Part shown: positions 1 to 6,699 of the stretch, piece by piece
Layout: every line of letters begins with the position of its first letter
Position numbering within the stretch: position 1 is the stretch's first letter
Assembly (NCBI RefSeq): GCF_025153475.1
Contig: NZ_JANZXA010000004.1
Coordinates: 124,001 to 188,000 of the forward strand
Direction: 5' to 3'
Origin: Novosphingobium mangrovisedimenti
GTDB taxonomy: Bacteria; Pseudomonadota; Alphaproteobacteria; Sphingomonadales; Sphingomonadaceae
Length of the DNA stretch: 64,000 nucleotides
The notes under the pieces: model-generated
What the model saw: the letters and a program-made list of their open reading frames with translations, nothing else
The model's database searches: none
What the model was told of the DNA's origin: nothing
Position numbers and translations under genes: made by a program

Positions 1-408
1 CCATCGGCCATGGCGAGCGCGATGGTCTATCCCGACCGCAAGGTCTTTGCGATCTGCGGCGACGGCGGCTTCATGATGAACAGCCAGGAGCTGGAAACCG
101 CGGTGCGCCTAGGCCTCAATCTCACGGTGCTGATCCTGAACGACAGCGCCTACGGCATGATTCGCTGGAAGCAGGCGAACATGGGTTTCGAGGACTTCGG
201 GCTGACTTATTCGAACCCCGATTTCGTACAGTACGCGCAAAGCTACGGCGCCAACGGCTACCGCGTGGAGAGCGCCGCGCATCTTCGCGAACTGCTGGCG
301 CAGTGCCGCGATACGCCCGGCGTCCACGTCATCGATTGCCCGGTCGACTATTCGGAGAACGACCGGATCCTCAATATCGAGATCAAGGAACTGTCCAGGG
401 CGCTCTAG
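1..408 (+). CDS. Thiamine-diphosphate enzyme, acetolactate synthase large-subunit type (3' part only)
   Basis: The reading frame is open from the first base, so only the C-terminal 135 residues are present. The segment holds the ThDP/Mg2+-binding motif: GDGGFMMN followed by SQELETA, with the Asn about 25 residues after the GDG typical of this family (here NDSAYGM). The run NDSAYGMIRWKQ resembles acetolactate synthase large subunits, which condense two pyruvates to acetolactate. Related ThDP decarboxylases share this fold, so the exact substrate is not fixed by this fragment. Its TAG stop lies in a CTAG that also carries the stop of the convergent gene on the minus strand. Confidence 0.75.
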   Translation, partial: PSAMASAMVYPDRKVFAICGDGGFMMNSQELETAVRLGLNLTVLILNDSAYGMIRWKQANMGFEDFGLTYSNPDFVQYAQSYGANGYRVESAAHLRELLAQCRDTPGVHVIDCPVDYSENDRILNIEIKELSRAL

Positions 409-776
409 GCGTCTTCGAGAAGGAGGAATTCGGCCTCGATCGTCCTGCGCGGTCGGGGCCCGTTCGCGTGTTCGGCGGAGACGATCGCGGCATCCGCCAC
501 GATCTGGCCGGGTATCGAGAACTCATGGTCGGGTAGGGCGGCTGCATAGGCCTCGGCCTGTGTCATCGAGTCCTTGCCTTCGAACGCCACGACGATCGAA
601 TGGCGCGCGCCGCTGAACGTCGCGCTCGACCATGGGCGTTCGCTGTGGCGCAGGAAATCGGCCTGCGGCCCGGCAAGGTCCAGCACCTGCGACAGCAGGC
701 GTAGCCAGGGGCCGCGAGCGCGCCTGTGGTCCTCTTCGCGCACCGTGGGGTGCAGGGCATGTGCGTCATTGTGCAT
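405..776 (-). CDS. Conserved hypothetical protein, 123 aa
   Basis: I do not recognise a domain. The product is soluble with no signal peptide or membrane segment. The ATG at 776 has a good ribosome site (GGAGAG about 8 bases upstream). The gene begins 11 bases before the end of the preceding small minus-strand gene, so the two probably form one transcript led by the SOS-like box at 999-1013. At its other end it shares a CTAG stop with the converging ThDP enzyme gene. Support for it being real is the start signal, the tight coupling and codon use like its neighbours. Confidence 0.6.
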   Translation of the reverse strand: MHNDAHALHPTVREEDHRRARGPWLRLLSQVLDLAGPQADFLRHSERPWSSATFSGARHSIVVAFEGKDSMTQAEAYAAALPDHEFSIPGQIVADAAIVSAEHANGPRPRRTIEAEFLLLEDA

Positions 777-966
777 GGCTGCTCTCCTGCTGTCCGGTCA
801 GGTAGTCGTTCATGAATCGCTCGATGCGTGCGGCAGTGCGCGTGCGGGGGATTCGCCCGTTGCGCAGGTCGGTCACGAAGCGAGGGTCGTGCGCGGCGAG
901 TCGGCCGAACTTGGTGCAGGGCATGTCCGTCTGGCGCAGGAAGCGCTCGATCTGGCGCAGGAGCAT
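766..966 (-). CDS. Small helix-turn-helix-like protein, 66 aa
   Basis: The 66-residue product is basic and helical in appearance, with a segment like a minimal DNA-binding helix-turn-helix: TKFGRLAAHDPRFVTDLRNG around residues 18-37, reminiscent of Cro-like proteins. The ATG has GAGGA about 10 bases upstream. It is the first gene of a two-gene minus-strand unit and is divergent from the S24 repressor gene at 1065. The SOS-like box lies 33 bases upstream of its start, so it may be controlled by LexA or by the neighbouring repressor. A role as a small regulator is inference. Confidence 0.55.
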   Translation of the reverse strand: MLLRQIERFLRQTDMPCTKFGRLAAHDPRFVTDLRNGRIPRTRTAARIERFMNDYLTGQQESSHAQ

Positions 967-998
967 CTGTGCAGGTCCTCCGTGGTATTTCGGTTTAT

Positions 999-1013
999 GT
1001 TCCTAATATGTTC
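999..1013. promoter_or_regulatory. SOS-box-like operator (GTTC-N7-GTTC)
   Basis: GTTC at 999-1002 and GTTC at 1010-1013 are separated by exactly 7 bases. This is the direct-repeat LexA recognition pattern known from alphaproteobacteria. It sits in the 98-bp gap between divergent genes, 33 bases from one start and 52 bases from the other, in an AT-richer stretch where both promoters should lie. It could be bound by LexA, by the adjacent LexA-like S24 protein, or by both. Confidence 0.6.
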
Positions 1014-1064
1014 CAGTCGAAATCCTACTTGTCTAGGAAATTTCTTTCGACTACGGATTACATT

Positions 1065-1715
1065 ATGGAAAACACCGATGTCCGGCAGAAACTGCTCGAA
1101 CTGGCTGGCGACCGGCGGGTCAGTCTGGCCGCGCTTTCGCGCATGATCGGCAAGAATGCGAGTTATCTCCAGCAATTCGTGCGCAAGGGAAGCCCGCGCA
1201 AGCTCGAAGAGGAAGACCGCGGCATGCTGGCGCGTTTCTTCGGTGTCGACGAGGTCGAACTGGGAAGATCAAAGGAAAATTCCTTCGGTGGTGCCGATGT
1301 TTCCTTCACGCCGGAATGGCTGGACGTTCCGCGTGTGACGGTTGGCGCGTCCGCCGGATCGGGGGCTTCGTCGGAAGGTGAGGACGTGTGCGGTACGATC
1401 CGCTTCGCGGCACGCTGGCTGCGCAGTATGGGGCTGCAGGCCGAAATGCTCTCTGCCATTGCCGTGAAGGGCGATTCGATGGAGCCCACCTTGCGCGACG
1501 GGGACGAAATCCTGGTCGACCGCACGCCCGGCCCCTTGCGCGACGGCATTCACGTCGTGCGCCTTGAGGACAACCTGCTGGTCAAGCGGATCGATGCCGG
1601 CCGTCCGGGGCTGGTCGTTCTGCTCAGCGACAATTCCGCCTATCGCCCCGTCGAGTGCCGTGCCGAGGATGTGCAGGTGATCGGGCGAGTCGTGTGGAAG
1701 GGTGGGCGCATCTGA
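1065..1715 (+). CDS. LexA-like repressor, helix-turn-helix plus S24 peptidase domain
   Basis: The 216-residue product has an N-terminal helix-turn-helix region (about residues 5-65, SLAALSRMIGKNASYLQQFV) and a C-terminal S24/LexA-type peptidase domain. The catalytic pair is visible: Ser138 in KGDSMEPT and Lys174 in LLVKRID. An Ala-Gly pair at 97-98 in the linker (GASAGSG) is where LexA-type proteins cut themselves. I chose the ATG at 1065 because the frame upstream reads through the promoter and SOS-like box. The likely role is a DNA-damage-responsive transcription repressor, perhaps controlling itself and the divergent small genes. It is not clearly the housekeeping LexA, whose linker and N-terminus differ. 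Confidence 0.8.
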   Translation: MENTDVRQKLLELAGDRRVSLAALSRMIGKNASYLQQFVRKGSPRKLEEEDRGMLARFFGVDEVELGRSKENSFGGADVSFTPEWLDVPRVTVGASAGSGASSEGEDVCGTIRFAARWLRSMGLQAEMLSAIAVKGDSMEPTLRDGDEILVDRTPGPLRDGIHVVRLEDNLLVKRIDAGRPGLVVLLSDNSAYRPVECRAEDVQVIGRVVWKGGRI

Positions 1716-1789
1716 GAGCGGCCGCCGGAAAAGGCCGGGACGCACCGCAGCGGTTGCATTCGCGCCGCCCGGCCGCCATTTCTCGAACC

Positions 1790-2467
1790 ATGAATCAGCA
1801 AGCCCAGCCGATGAAGGTCGGCATCATCCCCGTCACGCCGCTTCAGCAGAACTGCTCGCTGCTATGGTGCACAAGGACCATGCGCGGCGCTCTGGTGGAT
1901 CCCGGCGGCGACCTGCCGAAGCTCAGGCAGGCGCTCCAGCAGACCGGGGTGACGCTGGAGAAGATTCTCGTCACGCACGGGCATCTCGATCATTGCGGGC
2001 AGGCGGGCGTGCTGGCCAAGGAAATGGGCGTGCCGATCGAGGGGCCGCAGGAGGAAGACCGCTTCTGGATCGCGCAGCTCGACGACGACGGTCCGCGCTG
2101 GAACATGGAAGCGCATACTTTCGAGCCCGACCGCTGGCTGGAGGATGGCGACAAGGTCGCGGTCGGCGAACTCGAGATCGACGTCCTGCATTGCCCCGGA
2201 CACACCCCGGGCCATGTCGTCTTCTACCACGCGCCCAGCCGCTTCGCGATTGTCGGGGACGTGTTGTTCCAGGGCGGGATCGGACGCTGGGATTTTCCGC
2301 GCGGCAATCTGGAAGACCTCGTCAATTCGATTACCGGGAAGCTGTGGCCGCTGGGCGATGATGTGACATTCGTTCCGGGGCACGGCCCGGTGAGCACTTT
2401 CGGAGACGAGCGCCGCACGAATCCTTTCGTCAGCGATGCGGCGCTCGCACGCGGCCTGCCGGCCTAG
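1790..2467 (+). CDS. Metallo-beta-lactamase-fold hydrolase, glyoxalase II-like (YcbL type)
   Basis: The 225-residue product carries the di-metal motif THGHLDHCGQ (HxHxDH, near residue 63) and later metal-ligand regions HCPGHTPGH, GDVLFQGGIGR and PGHGP in the expected order. This matches short glyoxalase II-like hydrolases (YcbL/GloC type) that cleave thioesters such as lactoylglutathione. The ATG at 1790 gives the usual length for the family; an in-frame ATG eight codons later is an alternative. The gene ends in a CTAG shared with the stop of the converging MAPEG gene. Confidence 0.85.
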   Translation: MNQQAQPMKVGIIPVTPLQQNCSLLWCTRTMRGALVDPGGDLPKLRQALQQTGVTLEKILVTHGHLDHCGQAGVLAKEMGVPIEGPQEEDRFWIAQLDDDGPRWNMEAHTFEPDRWLEDGDKVAVGELEIDVLHCPGHTPGHVVFYHAPSRFAIVGDVLFQGGIGRWDFPRGNLEDLVNSITGKLWPLGDDVTFVPGHGPVSTFGDERRTNPFVSDAALARGLPA

Positions 2468-2856
2468 AACCGTCCGAGCGCGATCAGGACCGCCATTGCC
2501 GAGAGCCCGACCAGGGTCAGCGCGGTAACGAGAAAGCCCACCGCGCGGAACGGGTTGGGCCCTGCGTTGTCCATGCCGAAAGCATGGCTCACGCGTGCGA
2601 GCATGTAGACCGAGCCGACGACCGCAAGCCATGTTCCGCCCTTGCCGGTCATTTCGATCGCGGCGACGAGGATCAGCACGAAAGGGGTGTTCTCGACGAA
2701 ATTGGCCTGCGCGCGCATGCGCTGCATGAGCATCGGGTTGCCACCGTCTCCGTGCAGGATCTTGGCGTTGTAGCGCAGCTTGCCGGCGCGAAAGGCCAAC
2801 CAGACGTTGATGACGGCGGCCGCGGCGGCAAGGCTCAAGGTCGTCTGCAGAATCAT
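2464..2856 (-). CDS. MAPEG family membrane protein
   Basis: The 130-residue product has four hydrophobic segments and the family signature region around MRAQANFVENTPFVLI, followed by AFGMDNAGPNPFRAVG. MAPEG proteins are small four-helix membrane proteins related to glutathione-dependent eicosanoid enzymes; in bacteria the substrate is generally unknown. The ATG at 2856 is favoured because a strong GGGGAG site lies about 8 bases upstream; an upstream ATG at 2889 lacks one. The gene is divergent from rpmF and converges on the hydrolase gene with a 4-bp stop overlap. Confidence 0.85.
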   Translation of the reverse strand: MILQTTLSLAAAAAVINVWLAFRAGKLRYNAKILHGDGGNPMLMQRMRAQANFVENTPFVLILVAAIEMTGKGGTWLAVVGSVYMLARVSHAFGMDNAGPNPFRAVGFLVTALTLVGLSAMAVLIALGRF

Positions 2857-2907
2857 GGAATTGATCTCCCCTTTGATGCTGGCGTACATGAGGCAGGGAG
2901 GAACGGG

Positions 2908-2935
2908 TTGCAACTCGTGAGAATTCGGGTATAGG
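2908..2935 (+). promoter_or_regulatory. Probable sigma-70 promoter for rpmF-plsX-fabH
   Basis: TTGCAA (2908-2913) and TATAGG (2930-2935) are spaced by 16 bases, about 80 bases upstream of rpmF. The elements lie between the divergent MAPEG and rpmF starts. Identified by eye only. Confidence 0.45.
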
Positions 2936-3017
2936 CGCGCCTTCGCAAGCCGCCGTGTCCGCAACGGTCATCGGCGGCATTTTTGACAAGAACGCATGTC
3001 CAGGAACAGGTGCCGAA

Positions 3018-3197
3018 ATGGCTGTCCCTAAGAGAAAAACGACCCCGTCCCGCCGGGGTATGCGCCGCAGCCATGATGCCCTCAAGGCTGAAGCGTTCCA
3101 CGAGTGCCCGAACTGTGGCGAGCTCAAGCGCCCGCACAACCTCTGCAACGCTTGCGGCCACTACAACGGTCGTGAGATCGTCGCGGTCGAAATCTAA
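3018..3197 (+). CDS. rpmF: 50S ribosomal protein L32
   Basis: The 59-residue protein begins [20 protein letters not shown], the usual bL32 start, and has two CxxC pairs (CPNC and CNAC) that mark the zinc-binding form. L32 is a component of the large ribosomal subunit near the peptidyl-transferase region. The ATG at 3018 gives standard length. It is followed after 42 bases by plsX and fabH, the widespread rpmF-plsX-fabH order that couples ribosome and membrane-lipid synthesis. Confidence 0.97.
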   Translation: MAVPKRKTTPSRRGMRRSHDALKAEAFHECPNCGELKRPHNLCNACGHYNGREIVAVEI

Positions 3198-3239
3198 GAC
3201 GCCAAAAGTCTTCAGAGTTTCGAGTTTCGGAGATAGCCC

Positions 3240-4301
3240 ATGAGTTTGCCGCGTATCGCCGTTGACGCGATGGGCGGTGACGAGGGCGTGCGCGTCATGA
3301 TCGAGGGCGCCGCGCTTGCGCGCCGTCGGCATGACCGTTTCAAGTTCCTGCTGGTCGGGGACGAGACGCGGATCAAGGCCGCGCTCGAAAAGCACCCCAA
3401 CCTGCGGGCAAGCTCCGAAATCCTGCATACCGATGATGTCATCAGCGGCGAGGACAAGCCGAGCCAGGCTCTGCGGCGTGCCAAGGGCACGTCGATGGGG
3501 CGGGCAATCGCTGCTGTGAAAAGCGGCGATGCCGGCGCGGCTGTCAGCGCAGGCAATACCGGCGCGCTCATGGCGATCGCCAAGCTGACGCTGCGCACGA
3601 TGCCCGGCATCGATCGCCCCGCTCTGGCCGCCTTGCTGCCGACGCTGGGCGACAACGATGTCATCATGCTCGACCTCGGCGCCAATACCGAGTGCGACAG
3701 TCGCAACCTCGTGCAGTTCGCGATCATGGGTTCGGCCTATGCGCGCGTGGCCACGGGGCGCGATCAGCCGCGTGTGCGGCTGCTCAACATCGGTACCGAG
3801 GAAATCAAGGGCACCGATCTGCTGCGCGATGCCGCTGCCACGCTCAAGGAGGCGGCGGGCGACCTGTCGATTTCCTTCGACGGCTTCACCGAAGCCGACA
3901 AGATGTGCCAGGGCAACGTCGATGTCGTCGTGACCGACGGCTTTTCCGGCAATATCGCGCTCAAGGCGGTCGAGGGAACGGCACGATTCGTCGGCGACCT
4001 GCTGCGCCGCAGCTTTTCCAGTTCGCTGCGCTCCAAGATCGGCTTTCTGATCTCGCGTCCCGCCACCGAACTGCTCAAGCATCATCTCGACCCCAACAAC
4101 CACAATGGTGCGGTGTTTCTGGGGCTCAATGGCATAGTCGTGAAAAGCCATGGCGGCGCCAACGCCGCAGGTGTGGCCAATGCCGTGGCGGTTACCGCGC
4201 GGCTCCTGGAGGAAAACGTGACCGAGCGCATTACTGCCGACCTCGCCCGGGTGGGCGGGGAAACCTGGCGCATGCCGCGCACACAGGAAGAGCGGGCCTG
4301 A
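3240..4301 (+). CDS. plsX: Phosphate acyltransferase PlsX
   Basis: The 353-residue protein shows PlsX features throughout: [11 protein letters not shown] at the N-terminus, [26 protein letters not shown] and [14 protein letters not shown]. PlsX converts acyl-ACP to acyl-phosphate, the donor for PlsY in phospholipid synthesis, and acts at the cytoplasmic membrane surface. It lies between rpmF and fabH; its TGA stop overlaps the fabH ATG by one base (TGATG), which suggests translational coupling. Confidence 0.97.
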   Translation: MSLPRIAVDAMGGDEGVRVMIEGAALARRRHDRFKFLLVGDETRIKAALEKHPNLRASSEILHTDDVISGEDKPSQALRRAKGTSMGRAIAAVKSGDAGAAVSAGNTGALMAIAKLTLRTMPGIDRPALAALLPTLGDNDVIMLDLGANTECDSRNLVQFAIMGSAYARVATGRDQPRVRLLNIGTEEIKGTDLLRDAAATLKEAAGDLSISFDGFTEADKMCQGNVDVVVTDGFSGNIALKAVEGTARFVGDLLRRSFSSSLRSKIGFLISRPATELLKHHLDPNNHNGAVFLGLNGIVVKSHGGANAAGVANAVAVTARLLEENVTERITADLARVGGETWRMPRTQEERA

Positions 4302-5269
4302 TGCTGCATTCGGTTCTGATCGGTACCGGTTCGGCGCTTCCGCGCCGCGCAGTCAGCAATGCCGAACTCGCGGAGCGTGTCGATACCAGCGACGAGTGGA
4401 TCGTCGAGCGCACCGGCATTTCCAACCGCCACATCGCCGCGCCTGACGAGACGACGTCCAGCCTTGCCACGGATGCGGCGAAGAAGGCGGTCGAGGCGGC
4501 CGGGATAGAGGCGGAATCGATCGATCTGATCGTCCTTGCCACTGCCACGCCCGACCAGACCTTTCCGGCCACCGCGACCATCGTCCAGAACAACCTGGGC
4601 TGCCGGGGCGGGATTGCCTTCGATGTCGCCGCCGTGTGCTCGGGCTTCCTCTATGCACTGGGCGTTGCCGATTCGATGTTGCGCACGGGCGCGGCCAAGC
4701 GTGCCCTGGTGATCGGTTCGGAAACCTTCAGCCGAATCCTCGACTGGGAAGATCGCACGACCTGCGTCCTGTTCGGCGATGGCGCCGGCGCTGTCGTGCT
4801 CGAGGCACGCGAGGAAACCGGCGAGAAGCCGCGCGGCATCCTTGCCACCCGGCTGCATGCCGACGGTGCGCACAACCATCTGCTCTTCGTGGACGGCGGG
4901 CCTTCGACCACGGGGACGGTCGGCAAGGTTCGCATGAAGGGGCGCGAGGTGTTTCGTCACGCCGTCGTGAACCTGGCTGAAGTTCTTAAGGAAGTTCTTG
5001 AAGAATCAGGACTTACTACTGCGGATATTGATTGGCTGGTCCCGCATCAGGCCAATGCGCGTATCCTCGATGCAACGGCCAAGAAGCTGGGACTACCCGC
5101 CGAGAAGGTCGTGATGACGGTAGGACAGCACGCCAATACCTCCGCAGCATCGGTGCCGCTGGCGCTCGATCAGGCCGTTCGCGACGGCCGGATTGTCGAA
5201 GGCGACCTTGTCATGCTCGAGGCGATGGGTGGCGGCTTTACCTGGGGGGCAAGCCTGATTCGCATGTGA
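4301..5269 (+). CDS. fabH: Beta-ketoacyl-ACP synthase III
   Basis: FabH starts fatty acid synthesis by condensing an acyl-CoA (usually acetyl-CoA) with malonyl-ACP. The 322-residue product has the catalytic triad in place: Cys113 in AAVCSGF, His249 in PHQAN and Asn279 in QHANTSAAS. The N-terminal [12 protein letters not shown] is the standard FabH signature. It starts inside the plsX stop and closes the rpmF-plsX-fabH unit; a separate promoter probably serves the next gene, ihfA. Confidence 0.97.
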   Translation: MLHSVLIGTGSALPRRAVSNAELAERVDTSDEWIVERTGISNRHIAAPDETTSSLATDAAKKAVEAAGIEAESIDLIVLATATPDQTFPATATIVQNNLGCRGGIAFDVAAVCSGFLYALGVADSMLRTGAAKRALVIGSETFSRILDWEDRTTCVLFGDGAGAVVLEAREETGEKPRGILATRLHADGAHNHLLFVDGGPSTTGTVGKVRMKGREVFRHAVVNLAEVLKEVLEESGLTTADIDWLVPHQANARILDATAKKLGLPAEKVVMTVGQHANTSAASVPLALDQAVRDGRIVEGDLVMLEAMGGGFTWGASLIRM

Positions 5270-5313
5270 ACTGTCCCCGGATGGTTCAATTGCAAGTTAT
5301 ATTATGCATAGCA

Positions 5314-5341
5314 TTGCTTTCTGCGCGCTTTTTCATATTAT
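5314..5341 (+). promoter_or_regulatory. Probable sigma-70 promoter for ihfA
   Basis: TTGCTT (5314-5319) and TATTAT (5336-5341) are spaced by 16 bases in an AT-rich stretch between fabH and ihfA, about 39 bases before the ihfA ATG. The surrounding AT-rich sequence could also hold an IHF or HU site for autoregulation, but I cannot define one by eye. Confidence 0.5.
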
Positions 5342-5379
5342 GATCCCAGGGGTCGGCGCACAGAGGGGAAGCGGGCTTG

Positions 5380-5676
5380 ATGCGCTCCACAGATACATTG
5401 ACACGGGCGGAGATCGCCGAGGCTATCCATAGAAAGCTGGGTCTTTCCAGGGCGGAGTCGCTGGCTATGGTGGAGGAGATCCTCCAGCATATGTCGACGG
5501 CTCTCAGCGATGGAGAGAACGTCAAGATTTCGGGATTCGGGACTTTTCTGTTGCGGGACAAGGGGGAGCGGGTCGGCCGCAATCCCAAGACCGGCGTGGA
5601 GGTTCCGATAACCCCGCGTCGCGTCATGACGTTCCGTGCCAGCCAGATGCTCAAGGATCGCATCACCGGAACCTGA
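5380..5676 (+). CDS. ihfA: Integration host factor subunit alpha
   Basis: The 98-residue protein belongs to the HU/IHF family of DNA-bending proteins. It has the N-terminal helices ([19 protein letters not shown]), the core [21 protein letters not shown] and the DNA-contacting arm region [19 protein letters not shown]. The length and the arm sequence fit IHF-alpha better than HU. The ATG at 5380 is preceded by a purine-rich GAGGGGAAG. A TTG three bases upstream is an alternative start. It is followed after 14 bases by a MerR-type regulator gene, an order seen in many alphaproteobacteria. Confidence 0.95.
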   Translation: MRSTDTLTRAEIAEAIHRKLGLSRAESLAMVEEILQHMSTALSDGENVKISGFGTFLLRDKGERVGRNPKTGVEVPITPRRVMTFRASQMLKDRITGT

Positions 5677-5690
5677 ATGCCGGAGGCACG

Positions 5691-6092
5691 ATGAACGGAT
5701 CGCGCAAAGCTGTCGTGTTCCATGACGGGAAGGATCCCGGGGCGCTTCGTACGATTGGCGAAGTGGCCCGGGCGCTCGGCATACGCCAGCATGTCCTGCG
5801 ATACTGGGAAGAGCAGTTTCCTGCCTTGCAGCCGGTCAAGCGCAGTGGCGGGCGCCGGTACTATCGGCCGGAGGACGTTGCCCTGATCGCGGAGATCGAC
5901 CGGCTTCTGCACCGGGAAGGCTATACGCTGCGGGGGGCCTGCAAGGCGCTCTCGGAACGATCGACGGGGCCGCACGGGGCGTCCGGCGCGGATGAACCTG
6001 GGTCCGGCGTCGGTGGCATCGCGGACGACGATGTCCGCCGCCAGCTTCTGGATATTCGAAAGCAACTGGCAGAGGCGCTCGCTGCGGCCTGA
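5691..6092 (+). CDS. MerR family transcriptional regulator
   Basis: The 133-residue product has an N-terminal MerR helix-turn-helix with wing (residues about 20-75: [24 protein letters not shown], then [14 protein letters not shown]). The C-terminal part is short and has no conserved Cys, so it is unlikely to be a metal sensor of the classical type. The ATG has GGAGG nine bases upstream. Co-transcription with ihfA is likely from the 14-base gap. Just after its stop, a 12-base direct repeat (GTCGACCGGGCT at 6102 and 6117) lies at the junction with the converging gene. Confidence 0.88.
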   Translation: MNGSRKAVVFHDGKDPGALRTIGEVARALGIRQHVLRYWEEQFPALQPVKRSGGRRYYRPEDVALIAEIDRLLHREGYTLRGACKALSERSTGPHGASGADEPGSGVGGIADDDVRRQLLDIRKQLAEALAAA

Positions 6093-6112
6093 CCCGGTTA
6101 GGTCGACCGGGC

Positions 6113-6658
6113 TCAGTCGACCGGGCTGGGGCCGAGTGCGGGGTCGAGGTCCCGCGGGCGCACCAGATGCGTCAGCCGTCCGCAATTGTCCTCGATGTTG
6201 GCCCAGTCATCGATGTCGAGTTCGAGTACGGCATAGGCCGCTGTCGGGAACTTTTCCTCCACGATGTCGCGAAGAGGGCTGCTGCCGTCGTCGGGCACGA
6301 GATCGAAGATCAGGTCTTCCAGCCCCGGGTTGTGCCCGACGAGGATGATCGAGGGCGGATCTCCGTCCTGATCGCGAAGGACCTCCATGAGCGTCGCGGA
6401 ATTGGCAAGGTATATGCGCCGGTCCCAGGTGATCGGCGGCGTTTCGCGCGCGGCTTCGCAAGCCAGTTCGAGTGTCTGCGTGACGCGGACCGCTGGAGAG
6501 GCGAGCACGCGTTTCCAGCCGACCGCATGTTCGCGGATATGCTTGCCCATGACGGCCGCGCCTTTCCGCCCGCGCGCGTTCAGCGGACGGTCGAAGTCAC
6601 GCAGGCGCGCGTCGTTCCAGTCCGATTTCGCGTGGCGGAAAATTCCCAGGGTCTTCAT
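6113..6658 (-). CDS. SixA-like histidine phosphatase
   Basis: The 181-residue protein has the histidine phosphatase N-terminal motif FRHAKSDW with the catalytic His in RHxKS, the arginine region LNARGRKGA, and the second catalytic His in VGHNPGLE. RHAKS instead of RHGE places it with SixA, which removes phosphate from phospho-histidine in Hpt domains. The gene converges on the MerR gene and lies 41 bases downstream of the helicase gene on the same strand. The real substrate is not evident. Confidence 0.87.
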   Translation of the reverse strand: MKTLGIFRHAKSDWNDARLRDFDRPLNARGRKGAAVMGKHIREHAVGWKRVLASPAVRVTQTLELACEAARETPPITWDRRIYLANSATLMEVLRDQDGDPPSIILVGHNPGLEDLIFDLVPDDGSSPLRDIVEEKFPTAAYAVLELDIDDWANIEDNCGRLTHLVRPRDLDPALGPSPVD

Positions 6659-6699
6659 GCAGGCATGCAGCTTTCGATGCTTTGGTTCGGGAGGAGCAG

